Of a DNA stretch of 57,593 nucleotides, positions 8,657 through 16,738 are shown one piece after another. How positions within the stretch are numbered: position 1 is the stretch's first letter; every line of letters begins with the position of its first letter. The notes under the pieces were generated by a model, which was not told where the DNA came from, ran no database searches, and was given only the letters and a program-made list of their open reading frames with translations. Made by a program: the position numbers and the translations under genes. The stretch is taken from contig JAHRYV010000019.1 of the NCBI GenBank assembly GCA_020621965.1, forward strand, positions 1 to 57,593. Direction: 5' to 3'. This DNA is from Curvibacter sp. (GTDB lineage: Bacteria > Pseudomonadota > Gammaproteobacteria > Burkholderiales > Burkholderiaceae_C).

Positions 8657-9349
8657 ATGACCCAAGCCGTCCTTCGCAACCGTACCGTCTTCCTGCTCGT
8701 GCTCGGCGCTTCGCTGGTGGCCGCCTTGCTGCCCGTGCTGTGGCCGCAGCTCGACATCGCCGTGTCCAGCTATTTCCTGCAGCCCGCGCCGCCCATCGAT
8801 CCGGCGCAATGGAAGTGGGTCGAGCTGGTCAACGAATACACCCCCGACGTCTTCCGCGGCCTGGCCATGCTGTGCATCGCCGCCTGGATCATCGTCAGCC
8901 TGCTGCGGCGCTGGCGCCGCGCCGGCATCGCCCTGGCCTTCGTCGGTCTGTCGCTCACGCTGGGCCCCGGCTTCGTCACCTGGGCCGTCAAGGAACACAC
9001 CCTGCGCGCGCGCCCCTTCGACGTCGTGCAGTTCGGCGGCGCGCGCGAGTTCACCCCGGCCCTGACCCAGGCCCAGCAGTGCACCGACAACTGCGCCTTC
9101 ACCAGCGGTCACACAGCCTGCGGCTTCTTCTTCGTCTCCCTCATGCTGCTCGATCCGCGCCGGCGCTGGCGCTGGATCGCCACCGGCCTGCTCGCCGGCG
9201 GCCTGGTCGCCGTGGCGCGCATCTCGGTCGGGGCGCACTGGCTCAGCGACGCGCTCTGGGCCCTGCCCATCACGCTGGTGACCAGCGCCCTGGTGTGGGT
9301 GGTGCTGACCTTCTTCTACAAATACGGCCAAGCGCCCGACCGGGGCTGA
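8657..9349 (+). CDS. PAP2-family membrane phosphatase
   Basis: A 230-residue membrane protein with about six hydrophobic segments and the three PAP2 phosphatase signatures in order: KEHTLRARPFD (K-x6-RP), FTSGHT (SGH) and ISVGAHWLSDALW (R-x5-H-x3-D). Family members dephosphorylate lipid phosphates such as undecaprenyl pyrophosphate, lipid A or phosphatidylglycerol phosphate on the outer face of the inner membrane. Here it starts a cassette with a DPPR-synthase-like prenyltransferase 4 bp downstream, matching the mycobacterial Rv3807c-Rv3806c pairing, so a polyprenyl-phospho-ribose 5'-phosphate is a reasoned substrate guess. Confidence 0.87.
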   Translation: MTQAVLRNRTVFLLVLGASLVAALLPVLWPQLDIAVSSYFLQPAPPIDPAQWKWVELVNEYTPDVFRGLAMLCIAAWIIVSLLRRWRRAGIALAFVGLSLTLGPGFVTWAVKEHTLRARPFDVVQFGGAREFTPALTQAQQCTDNCAFTSGHTACGFFFVSLMLLDPRRRWRWIATGLLAGGLVAVARISVGAHWLSDALWALPITLVTSALVWVVLTFFYKYGQAPDRG

Positions 9350-9353
9350 ACCC

Positions 9354-10208
9354 ATGACCCTCCTGCTCGCCCTGATCCGCCTGATGCGGCCCCACCAGTG
9401 GGTCAAGAACGCCTTCGTCTTCGCCGGCCTGCTGTTCAGCCACACCTGGGGCAACGGCCCGCTGGCGCTGCGCGTGATCCACGCCTTCCTGGCCTTCTGC
9501 GCCATCTCCAGCCTGGTCTACGTCCTCAACGACTGGCGCGACCGCGCCAGCGACGCCCAACACCCGATCAAGCGCAACCGCCCCTTGGCCAGCGGCGCCG
9601 TCGGCGCCCAGGCCGCCCTGGCCCTGGCCACCGTGCTGCTGCTCGCCGGCCTGTGGATGGCCTGGGGCAACCGGGTGCTGCTGGGCCTGCTGGGCCTGTA
9701 CGTCGCGCTCAACCTGGCCTACAGCTGGCGCCTCAAGCACGTGCCGGTGGTGGACGTCTCCATCATCGCCAGCGGCTTCATGCTGCGCCTGCTGGCGGGC
9801 ACCGTGGCCGTGGGCATCCCGCCCTCGCGCTGGCTGCTGCTGACCGGGCTGTTCATCGCCCTCTTCCTCGGCTTCTCCAAACGCAAGGCCGAGACCTTCT
9901 ACGAGCCAGAGCAGCAGCGCGCCGTGCTGGAGCACTATCCGCCCGCCCTGCTCGACACCTACATGGCCGCCACCATGACGGCCACCGTCATCACCTACGG
10001 CCTGTACGCCACCAGCATCGAGGCCATGCAACAGCACGGCGAGCGCCTGACCTACACCGTGCCGGTGGTCATCTTCGGCCTGCTGCGCTACGCCTACCAG
10101 GTGCACCGCGGCCGCGGCGAGGACGTCACGCGCGACCTGCTGCGCGACCCCTGGATCATCCTGGCCCTCGGGGTCTGGCTGGCGATCTTCCTGTCCCCGC
10201 GGTTTTGA
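9354..10208 (+). CDS. UbiA-superfamily phosphoribosyltransferase, decaprenyl-phosphate phosphoribosyltransferase type
   Basis: A 284-residue protein with 8-9 membrane helices. The first Asp-rich motif reads NDWRDRASDAQHPIKRNRPL, the form characteristic of 5-phosphoribosyl-1-pyrophosphate:decaprenyl-phosphate phosphoribosyltransferase (ND-x2-D-x3-D-x2-HP-x-K-x2-RP) rather than of UbiA quinone enzymes; a second motif is SKRKAETFY. The M. tuberculosis homologue Rv3806c joins phosphoribose to decaprenyl phosphate for arabinan synthesis. In proteobacteria such genes are often annotated vaguely as UbiA prenyltransferases. Neighbours (PAP2, GT39, HAD) fit a polyprenyl-linked pentose pathway. Confidence 0.85.
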   Translation: MTLLLALIRLMRPHQWVKNAFVFAGLLFSHTWGNGPLALRVIHAFLAFCAISSLVYVLNDWRDRASDAQHPIKRNRPLASGAVGAQAALALATVLLLAGLWMAWGNRVLLGLLGLYVALNLAYSWRLKHVPVVDVSIIASGFMLRLLAGTVAVGIPPSRWLLLTGLFIALFLGFSKRKAETFYEPEQQRAVLEHYPPALLDTYMAATMTATVITYGLYATSIEAMQQHGERLTYTVPVVIFGLLRYAYQVHRGRGEDVTRDLLRDPWIILALGVWLAIFLSPRF

Positions 10209-11113
10209 AGCTCCCCCTCAAGCCCCTGCTGATCGCCATCGGCGGCGCGGCCACCGTCTACGCCCTGGTCCTGCTGCTGACCGGCGACGCGACCGACCGG
10301 GCTCCGCTTTCGGTCCTTGCCTCGCCCACCGGTGCCCTGGCCGCGGCGCTGTGTGTGCTGAACTACCTGCTACGCGGCCAGCGCTGGCGCCTGTGGATGG
10401 CGCACTACCAGCGCCCGCTGCCGCTGCGGGCGGGCTTGCGCCTGTACCTGGCCGGCTACACCTTCACGCCCACACCCGGCAACGTCGGCGAGGCCGCGCG
10501 CGGCCTGCTGCTGCGCCAGCCGCTGGGCACGGCCGACAGCCTGGCCATCTTCGGCGCCGAGCGCCTGGCCGATCTGCTGGCGCTGTTGCTGCTGACCCTG
10601 CCCGGGGTCTGGTGGCTGCTGCAGCGGCCCGAAGCGACGGCCTGGCAAGGGCCGCTGATCGGCGTTTTTGTCCTGGCCGGCCTGCTGGTGCTGGGCTTGT
10701 TGCTCACCTGGCGCCGCTCGTTGTTCGCCCGCCTGCCCTGGCTGCAGGCCGCCTGGCTCTGCCTGGCCCGCCGCCCCTGGACCTGGCTGGCCCTGACCCT
10801 GCTGGCCTGGGCGGCCCAGGGCCTGGCCACCTGGCTGGTCTGCCGCGAACTCGGCCTGGGCATCACGCCGCTGCTGGCTACCGGCTTTTACGCCCTGGCC
10901 ATGGTGGGCGGCGCGCTGTCCATGCTGCCGGCCGGACTGGGCGGCACCGAGGCGCTGCTCACCGGCCTGCTGGTGCTGGCCGGCGCGCCGCTGGCCACGG
11001 CCGTGGGCATCACCGTGCTGGTGCGCCTGCTGACGCTCTGGCTGGCGGTGGCCCTCGGCGCCCTGGCCCTCCTTTATAGTGCGGCGGTCGCCCGCGACAT
11101 TTCGCTGCGCTAG
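10205..11113 (+). CDS. UPF0104 / lysylphosphatidylglycerol-synthase-like membrane protein
   Basis: A 302-residue membrane protein with about eight helices of the UPF0104 family. Signatures are the N-terminal LYLAGYTFTPTPGNVGEAAR and the C-terminal LSMLPAGLGGTEALLTGLLV. The family includes the flippase-like domain of MprF and AglD-type proteins and is often found with polyprenyl-phosphate glycosyl systems. The most likely start is TTG at 10205, overlapping the stop of the preceding gene; no ATG is available near the N-terminus. A role in flipping or presenting the lipid-linked sugar is inference. Confidence 0.8.
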   Translation: MKLPLKPLLIAIGGAATVYALVLLLTGDATDRAPLSVLASPTGALAAALCVLNYLLRGQRWRLWMAHYQRPLPLRAGLRLYLAGYTFTPTPGNVGEAARGLLLRQPLGTADSLAIFGAERLADLLALLLLTLPGVWWLLQRPEATAWQGPLIGVFVLAGLLVLGLLLTWRRSLFARLPWLQAAWLCLARRPWTWLALTLLAWAAQGLATWLVCRELGLGITPLLATGFYALAMVGGALSMLPAGLGGTEALLTGLLVLAGAPLATAVGITVLVRLLTLWLAVALGALALLYSAAVARDISLR

Positions 11114-11119
11114 TACCCC

Positions 11120-12655
11120 ATGACCTACGCTTCCACCGACAACTCGTTCAACCTCGGCCGCTGGCTGCTGCTCGCCGGCCTGGGCGCCCTGCTGCTGCGC
11201 CTGTGGATCGCCTACGCCCTGCCCATCACCGGCGACGAGGCCTTCTTCTACTGGTGGGGCGTCTACCCCGACTGGGGCTATTCCGACCACCCGCCCATGG
11301 TGGGCTGGCTGATCTGGCTCATGCGCACCCTGTTCGGCGAGGCCACCTGGGCCATCCGCCTGCCCATCGTGCTGCTGCCGCTGGCCCTGGGCGCCATGCT
11401 CTGGTGGGCACTCAAGCCGCTGAGCCGCGAGCGCGCCGCCTGGACCGTGCTGCTGCTCTGGCTGGCCCCCATCAACTGGCTCAACAGCCTGATCACCACC
11501 GACACGCCGCTGATCTTCTGGTCCGTGCTCTCGGTAGCCATGCTGCTGCGTGCCGAGCAGCGGGCCCGCTTCGACGGCGGCACTGTCCTGCTCTACGGAC
11601 TCTCCGGCATCTTCATCGGCTGTGCCTTCCTCTCCAAGTACTTCTCGGTGGTGCTGGGCCTGGCCTACCTGGTCTACTTCACCCTCCACCGGCGCGGGCG
11701 CTGGGCCGGGCTGATGCTGCTGGTGCTGTGCGCCCTGCCGGGGCCGCTGATCAACCTGTGGTGGAACATGGACCATGGCTGGTCCAACATCATGTTCAAC
11801 GCCATCAACCGCAACCAGGACGCCGCTTTCGCCTGGAGCAAGCCGCTGGGCTATGTGGGCATGCTGGCGTACCTGCTGACGCCGGCGCTGCTCTGGCTGG
11901 GCGTGCGGCACCGCCGCGCCGTGCTGGAGACCGCGCGCCAGCAGCCCCTGGTGGCCATGCTCGTCATGGTGCCGCTGCTGTTCTTCGCCCTGCTCTCGTT
12001 CAAGAAGACGGTGGGCCTGCACTGGGTGCTCTCCTTCTACCCCTTCGTCTTCGTGCTGTTCGCCTTCGCGCTGCCGCGCGCCACGCTGCGGCGCTGCGCC
12101 CAGGGCCTGGCCGCCTTCACGGCCCTGCATGTGCTGGCCGTCATCGCGATCGGTTTCACCCACGTCGAGCAGTGGGAGGGCAAGCCGCGTTACTTCGCCA
12201 TCGTGCGGTCCTTCAAGACGCCCGAACTGCTGGCCCAGGTGCGCACGCCGGATTCGGTGCTGATGGCCGACGGCTACTCGCCCGCCTCGGTCTACGGCTA
12301 CGTCAGCGGCAAGTACGTGCCGGTTTTCGGCCCGGGCAAGTTCCACGCCCGCCAGGACGACCTGCTGGTGGACTATTCGATCTACCAGGGCAAGACCGTC
12401 CGCGTGCTGCTGTCCGACCCGCCGGTGCTGGACGACTTCACGCCCTACTTCGACAGCGTGCAGCCCCATACGGTGGTGCTCAACGGCATCACCTTCCACT
12501 ACGTCGAAGGCCGCAACTTCAACTACGAGGCCTATCGCAAAGGCGTGCTGGGTGAGGTCTTCCAGCGCTACTACGCCATCCCGCGCTGGCTGCCCATGAC
12601 GGGCTGCCCCTTCTGCGTGCGTTACTGCGGCCAGGTGCAATGTCCGCGCCCGTGA
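11120..12655 (+). CDS. GT39-family (ArnT/PMT-like) membrane glycosyltransferase
   Basis: A 511-residue GT-C fold protein. The first periplasmic loop has the catalytic acidic pair in PITGDEAFFYWWG (Asp-Glu, about residues 39-40) and then WGYSDHPPMVGWLIW, typical of the GT39/ArnT group. About ten more helices follow, then a soluble C-terminal domain (residues about 385-511) with two late Cys-x2-Cys-like pairs. Such enzymes move a sugar from a polyprenyl phosphate onto lipid A, protein or another glycan on the periplasmic side. The likely donor here is the product of the upstream UbiA-like enzyme. Confidence 0.85.
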   Translation: MTYASTDNSFNLGRWLLLAGLGALLLRLWIAYALPITGDEAFFYWWGVYPDWGYSDHPPMVGWLIWLMRTLFGEATWAIRLPIVLLPLALGAMLWWALKPLSRERAAWTVLLLWLAPINWLNSLITTDTPLIFWSVLSVAMLLRAEQRARFDGGTVLLYGLSGIFIGCAFLSKYFSVVLGLAYLVYFTLHRRGRWAGLMLLVLCALPGPLINLWWNMDHGWSNIMFNAINRNQDAAFAWSKPLGYVGMLAYLLTPALLWLGVRHRRAVLETARQQPLVAMLVMVPLLFFALLSFKKTVGLHWVLSFYPFVFVLFAFALPRATLRRCAQGLAAFTALHVLAVIAIGFTHVEQWEGKPRYFAIVRSFKTPELLAQVRTPDSVLMADGYSPASVYGYVSGKYVPVFGPGKFHARQDDLLVDYSIYQGKTVRVLLSDPPVLDDFTPYFDSVQPHTVVLNGITFHYVEGRNFNYEAYRKGVLGEVFQRYYAIPRWLPMTGCPFCVRYCGQVQCPRP

Positions 12656-13281
12656 GCGAAGCCTACCGCCCGGAGGTGGCCGCCTTCGACTTCGACGGCA
12701 CCCTGACCTGGCGCGACACCCTGCTGCCCTTCTTGCGCCGGCTGCTGGGCTGGCCCCATCTGCTGTGGGTGCTGTTCGTCTGCAGCCCCTGGCTGCTCGC
12801 CTATGCCCTGCGCCTGATCAGCAACCACCGCGCCAAGGCCGTGCTGCTGCGTGCCAGCCTGGCCGGCCGCAGCCAGGCCGAGGTGGATCGCTGCGCCCGC
12901 GCCTTTGTGATCGAGGAACTGCCGCTGCAGTGGCGCCCCTGGGCCCTGCAGCAACTGGTGCAGCACCAGCACGCCGGCCACCGCTGCGTGCTCGTCAGCG
13001 CCTCCACCAGCCCGTACATGCATCTGGTCGGCGCCAGCCTGGGCGTGGACGCCGTGCTGTGCACGGAGATGGAGGTGGTGGATGGCCGCTACAGCGGCCG
13101 CATGGCCACGGCCAACTGCCACGGCGAAGAAAAAGTGCGGCGGCTGCAGGCCTGGCTGACGGGCGAGTTCGGCACCGATGAGCCGGTGCTGCACGCCTAT
13201 GGCGACACCCGGGGCGATCTGCCGATGCTGCGCCTGGCCAGCCAGGCCTGGCTGCGCGAGAAACGTTGGCACGCACGCTGA
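12640..13281 (+). CDS. HAD-IB family phosphatase
   Basis: A 213-residue HAD hydrolase of the phosphoserine-phosphatase-like IB group: motif I AAFDFDGTLTWRDT (nucleophile Asp about residue 17), motif II VLVSASTSPYM, motif IV YGDTRGDLPML. A hydrophobic insertion (WPHLLWVLFVCSPWLLAYAL) suggests membrane association. It overlaps the GT39 gene by 16 bp. HAD-IB domains occur with, and fused to, DPPR-synthase-like UbiA proteins, so removal of the 5'-phosphate of a lipid-linked phosphoribose is a good hypothesis; PAP2 is the other candidate for that step. Confidence 0.87.
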   Translation: MSAPVSEAYRPEVAAFDFDGTLTWRDTLLPFLRRLLGWPHLLWVLFVCSPWLLAYALRLISNHRAKAVLLRASLAGRSQAEVDRCARAFVIEELPLQWRPWALQQLVQHQHAGHRCVLVSASTSPYMHLVGASLGVDAVLCTEMEVVDGRYSGRMATANCHGEEKVRRLQAWLTGEFGTDEPVLHAYGDTRGDLPMLRLASQAWLREKRWHAR

Positions 13282-13392
13282 ACCACAGCCGCCGGCGGCG
13301 CCCGGGGGGCCCCGCCAGCGCAAGCGCAGCGCGTCCACCGAATGTGCACTATTTCACGAAAAGAAGGCCCCTCGCTGCCTGAACCGGCGTGA

Positions 13393-13406
13393 TTGACCTG
13401 CGTCAA
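13393..13406. promoter_or_regulatory. FNR/Anr-like box
   Basis: TTGACCTGCGTCAA is a perfect TTGAC-N4-GTCAA dyad, close to the FNR/Anr/DNR consensus TTGAT-N4-ATCAA. It lies 186 bp upstream of the binding-protein start at 13593 and could give oxygen control. One dyad alone is weak evidence. Confidence 0.45.
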
Positions 13407-13450
13407 TGACGCCCAGGAGCGCACCCGTCGACCATGGCCGCAGCCGTTGC

Positions 13451-13516
13451 CACCGCAAGGCGGTGCGACCTGGCCGCGCGGCGCCGCTGCGCGGCCGGAT
13501 TCCGACAAACCGGAAT
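13451..13516 (+). other. Three consecutive perfect hairpins in a 5' leader
   Basis: Stem 1, 13451-13465, is CACCGC/GCGGTG with a 3-base loop. Stem 2, 13472-13496, is GGCCGCGC/GCGCGGCC with a 9-base loop. Stem 3, 13499-13516, is ATTCCG/CGGAAT with a 6-base loop. They fill most of the region between the FNR-like box and the gene at 13593. No T-tract follows, so they look like a structured leader or palindromic repeat rather than a terminator. Confidence 0.55.
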
Positions 13517-13592
13517 GGCCCGTTGCCGTGATCCAGGCCCATAGAGGCGGACCGGCATCGACGGCCTGCAATCCATCTACCGAGGAGACAAG

Positions 13593-14702
13593 ATGAAAAG
13601 ACGAATCGCAATGGCCCTGATCGTTCTGGCCAGCGCACCAGCCGCATGGAGCCAGGACATCGTGATCGGCCAGTCCGTGCCGCTGAGCGGCTCCAATGCC
13701 GACATCGGGCGCGACATGCGCGACGGCGCCCTGGCCGTGTTCGCCAAGGTCAACGCCAGCAACACGCTGGGCCGCAAGATCCAGCTCGTCACGCTGGACA
13801 ACGCCAACAACCGCCAGCGCGCCGCCGAGAACACCCAGCAACTGGTGGGTCAGCACAATGCCATGGTGCTGTTCGGCTACAACTCGGCCACCAACAGCGT
13901 CGACGCCCTGCCCCTGGTGGCGCAGAACAACATGCTGTTCTTCGCCCCCTTCAGCGGCTCGCTCAGCCTGCGCAGCCACCCCAACGTCTACACCATCCGC
14001 GCCTCCTACAAGGACGAGGCCCTCAAGATCCTGGCCGCCAAGCGCGACGTCGGCGCCAGCAAGACCGTGATCGTCTACTACGACGACCAGGTGGGCCAAA
14101 GCAACTACGAGGCCGTGGCCAGCGTCTTCGTCGAGGCCGGCTCCACCAAGCCGCCGGGCGTGGCCGTCAAGCGCGGCGCGGCCATCGATGCGTCGGTGGT
14201 CGAGGCCATCGCCAAGGAAGCCCCGCACTACATGCTGGCCACCACCCAATTCAGCGTGGTGGGCGACTTCCTGAAGATCGCCAACGACAAGGGCATCGCG
14301 GTGCCCGTGGCCGCGCTGTCCTTCGTCAACCCCGACGAGCTGATCGAGTCGGTGGGCAATATGGCGCGCGGCACCGTCGTGTCGCAGATCATTCCTTCGC
14401 CCCGCAACTCCAACCAGGTGTCGATCCCCGTCGTCAAGGAATGCGCCGATGCCTTGAACGCCCTCAACGGCGCCCGGCTGAACTACACCTCGCTGGAATC
14501 CTGCATCGCCGCCAAGGCCCTGGTGGAAGCCCTGAAGAAGGCCGGCCCCAAGCCCACGCGCGAAAGCGTGCTGCAGGCCATGGGCAACGTGGGCCGGCTG
14601 GACCTCAAGGGTTACACGCTGACCTTCGGCCCCAACCAGCGCCACGGCAGCAACTGGGTGGAACTGACCATCCTCTCGCGCGGCAACCGCTTCGTGCAAT
14701 AA
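13593..14702 (+). CDS. ABC transporter substrate-binding protein, LivJ-like (orphan)
   Basis: A 369-residue periplasmic protein with a clean Sec signal (MKRRIAMALIVLASAPAAWS, cleavage near residue 20) and a type I binding fold: IVIGQSVPLSGSNADIGRDM, KTVIVYYDDQVGQSNYEAV. It has no lipobox, unlike the paralogue at 2.4-3.6 kb. No permease or ATPase is adjacent, so it may feed a transporter encoded elsewhere or act as a sensor. It has a strong ribosome site (GAGGAG), a 311-bp leader with three hairpins and an FNR-like dyad. Confidence 0.88.
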   Translation: MKRRIAMALIVLASAPAAWSQDIVIGQSVPLSGSNADIGRDMRDGALAVFAKVNASNTLGRKIQLVTLDNANNRQRAAENTQQLVGQHNAMVLFGYNSATNSVDALPLVAQNNMLFFAPFSGSLSLRSHPNVYTIRASYKDEALKILAAKRDVGASKTVIVYYDDQVGQSNYEAVASVFVEAGSTKPPGVAVKRGAAIDASVVEAIAKEAPHYMLATTQFSVVGDFLKIANDKGIAVPVAALSFVNPDELIESVGNMARGTVVSQIIPSPRNSNQVSIPVVKECADALNALNGARLNYTSLESCIAAKALVEALKKAGPKPTRESVLQAMGNVGRLDLKGYTLTFGPNQRHGSNWVELTILSRGNRFVQ

Positions 14703-14721
14703 GGCTGCGGGCGCGCCGCCC

Positions 14722-15123
14722 TCACAGATGGGCGTAGAAGGCCGGCGCGTTCTGCCAGCGCTCGTGGCGCCCATCGACGTAGGTGATGGGCAGCCGCGAC
14801 AGCTCCTCATCGGAAACCTCGTCCAGGCAGCCGAGGTTGACGCCGTACATCCTGCCGATGGGCGTCTCGGTCCCGATGCCGAAGGCGCGCACGCCACAGT
14901 GCCGGCAGAAGTAATGCTCGTTCTTGCGGGTGTTGAAGAGGTACTTCGTCAGCTCGCTCTCACCCGCCAGCAGGCGAAAGCCGCCGTCGGCGGCCACCGC
15001 CGGCCAGAAGCGCGTGCGCCGGCAGATCGAACAGTTGCAGCGGTAGGTGCTCTGCGTGAGGTCGAGCTCGGCCTCGAAGCGGACCGCACCGCAATGGCAG
15101 CTGCCGCGATAGGTCTTCAACAT
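14722..15123 (-). CDS. GFA / CENP-V family protein
   Basis: A 133-residue zinc-binding domain of the glutathione-dependent formaldehyde-activating (GFA) fold. Ligands are visible in YRGSCHCGAVRF (CxC), YRCNCSICRR (CxC-x2-C) and HYFCRHCGVRAF (C-x2-C). Members bind Zn2+ and act on glutathione adducts; the substrate of most is unknown. It follows the DUF1801 gene on the minus strand after 39 bp and converges with the binding-protein gene. Confidence 0.88.
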   Translation of the reverse strand: MLKTYRGSCHCGAVRFEAELDLTQSTYRCNCSICRRTRFWPAVAADGGFRLLAGESELTKYLFNTRKNEHYFCRHCGVRAFGIGTETPIGRMYGVNLGCLDEVSDEELSRLPITYVDGRHERWQNAPAFYAHL

Positions 15124-15162
15124 GGCGGGGCTCCTGTGGTTTGATCGGCTCGTGAGCGCGGG

Positions 15163-15573
15163 TCAGGCCGCGCCGGGCCGGTTCAGGCGCACGGCGGCAA
15201 GAACCAGCGCCTTCAAGGCGGCCCCATCCGGGCACTCGCCTTCGTGGATGTCGATGGCACGGCGGACACGGCCGTCCAGGCTCGAATTGAAGAGGCCCGA
15301 CGGGTCCGGGAGGGACGCCCCCTTGGCAAAGGTCAACTTCACCGCCTTCTTGTAGGTTTCACCCGTGCAGAGGATTCCCTGGTGCGACCAGACCGGCACG
15401 TCCCACTTCCACTCCTCGGTCACGTCGGGGGCGGCGTCCTTGATCAGCGCGCGCACCTGGGCCAGCGTCTCGCCGCGCCAGTCGCCCAGCTCCCTGATTC
15501 TTGCGTCGATCAGCGCGGCTGCAGACGCGGCCGGTGAACTGGAGCCTGCTGAACGGACCTTCGGACTTGCCAT
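15163..15573 (-). CDS. DUF1801 domain protein
   Basis: A 136-residue protein with the DUF1801/YdhG-like pattern: IRELGDWRGETLAQVRALIK, EEWKWDVPVWSHQGILC, KKAVKLTFAKGASLPDPSGL. The function is unknown; the fold is cytosolic with no signal peptide. The ATG at 15573 has GGAGG six bases upstream and is preferred over a start 27 codons further out. It probably shares a transcript with the GFA gene. Confidence 0.82.
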   Translation of the reverse strand: MASPKVRSAGSSSPAASAAALIDARIRELGDWRGETLAQVRALIKDAAPDVTEEWKWDVPVWSHQGILCTGETYKKAVKLTFAKGASLPDPSGLFNSSLDGRVRRAIDIHEGECPDGAALKALVLAAVRLNRPGAA

Positions 15574-15730
15574 GGCTGCCTCCGTGGATGTGATTCGCGC
15601 CTTGCCCGTCACGCGCGGCCGCGGCGGTGCCGGGCCGGTGGTTGGCGGGGACATGCCGCTTTATCGCGAATTTTGCCTCCGGATGCGTTCCGCCGGCATT
15701 GCGCCGGCCACCGCATCGCGCGGCCCGCTG

Positions 15731-15757
15731 TTGCGCCTTAGATTCACGCGGCATAAT
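15731..15757 (+). promoter_or_regulatory. Candidate promoter of the CysB-family gene
   Basis: TTGCGC (15731-15736) and CATAAT (15752-15757) are spaced 15 bp, slightly short, and sit 27 bp before the ATG. This is the only plausible sigma-70 pair in the 130-bp gap. Confidence 0.4.
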
Positions 15758-15784
15758 GAAAGCCGGTTTTATCCTTAATTCACC

Positions 15785-16738
15785 ATGAACCTGCACCAAT
15801 TCCGCTTTGTCCAGGAAGCGGCGCGTCACAAGCTGAACCTGACCGAGGCGGCCAAGGCCCTGCACACCTCGCAGCCCGGCGTGTCCAAGGCCATCCTGGA
15901 GCTGGAAGAAGAGCTGGGCATCGACATCTTTGCCCGCCACGGCAAACGGCTCAAACGCATCACCGAGCCGGGGCAAGAGGTGCTCAAGAGCATCGAACTC
16001 ATCCTGCGCGAGGTGGGCAACCTCAAGCGTATCGGCGAGCAGTACAGCAAGCAGGACAGCGGCACGCTCTCCATCGCCGCCACCCACACCCAGGCGCGTT
16101 ACGTGCTGCCCGAGCCGGTGGCCAAGCTGCGGGCGTCCTGGCCCAAGGTCAACCTCTCGCTGCACCAGGGCAACCCCGACCAGGTGGCGCGCATGCTCAT
16201 CGACGAGGTGGCCGAGATCGGCATCGCCACCGAGTCGCTGGCCAACTACGACGAGCTGGTCACCCTGCCCTGCTACGAGTGGCAGCACATGCTGGTGCTG
16301 CCCGCCAACCACCCCTTGGCGCTGAAGGAGCGCGTCTCGCTCGAAGACCTGGCCACCGAGGCGCTGATCACCTACCATCCCACCTTCACCGGCCGCACCC
16401 GCATCGACCAGGCCTTCGCACAGCGCAAGCTGGTGCCCAATGTGGTGCTGGAGGCCATCGACTCGGACGTGATCACCACCTACGTCAAGCTGGGCATGGG
16501 CTTAGGGATAGTGGCCGAAATGGCCGTGCGCCACCTCAGCGCCCAGGCCACGGGCGACGAGCTGGTGGTGCGCCCGCTGGGCCAGCTCTTCGGCCAGAAT
16601 GTCACGCGCGTAGCGTTCAAGCGTGGCGCCTACCTGCGCAACTTTGTCTATGAATTCGCCGCCCTGCTCAGCGACCGCCTCAAGCGCGACCTGGTGGAGC
16701 GTGCCATGACCGGCCATGTGGCCGACTACGAACTATGA
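15785..16738 (+). CDS. LysR-type regulator of the CysB/Cbl family
   Basis: A 317-residue LTTR with an N-terminal winged helix-turn-helix (NLTEAAKALHTSQPGVSKAI) and a CysB-type effector domain (SGTLSIAATHTQARYVLPEP; LITYHPTFTGRTRIDQAF; KLGMGLGIVAEMAV). The THTQARYVLP and TFTGR segments are CysB/Cbl hallmarks and bind sulfate, O-acetylserine or APS. It probably governs sulfate and sulfonate genes such as those at 34-57 kb. Whether it is CysB itself or a Cbl/SsuR paralogue cannot be settled. It overlaps the aminotransferase gene by 4 bp. Confidence 0.9.
   Translation: MNLHQFRFVQEAARHKLNLTEAAKALHTSQPGVSKAILELEEELGIDIFARHGKRLKRITEPGQEVLKSIELILREVGNLKRIGEQYSKQDSGTLSIAATHTQARYVLPEPVAKLRASWPKVNLSLHQGNPDQVARMLIDEVAEIGIATESLANYDELVTLPCYEWQHMLVLPANHPLALKERVSLEDLATEALITYHPTFTGRTRIDQAFAQRKLVPNVVLEAIDSDVITTYVKLGMGLGIVAEMAVRHLSAQATGDELVVRPLGQLFGQNVTRVAFKRGAYLRNFVYEFAALLSDRLKRDLVERAMTGHVADYEL

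Noticed and set aside
10370..12640. Minus-strand open frame of about 750 codons opposite the UPF0104 and GT39 genes
   Set aside because: Its protein is Gln/His/Gly-rich low complexity, the antisense image of Leu/Ala-rich membrane proteins.
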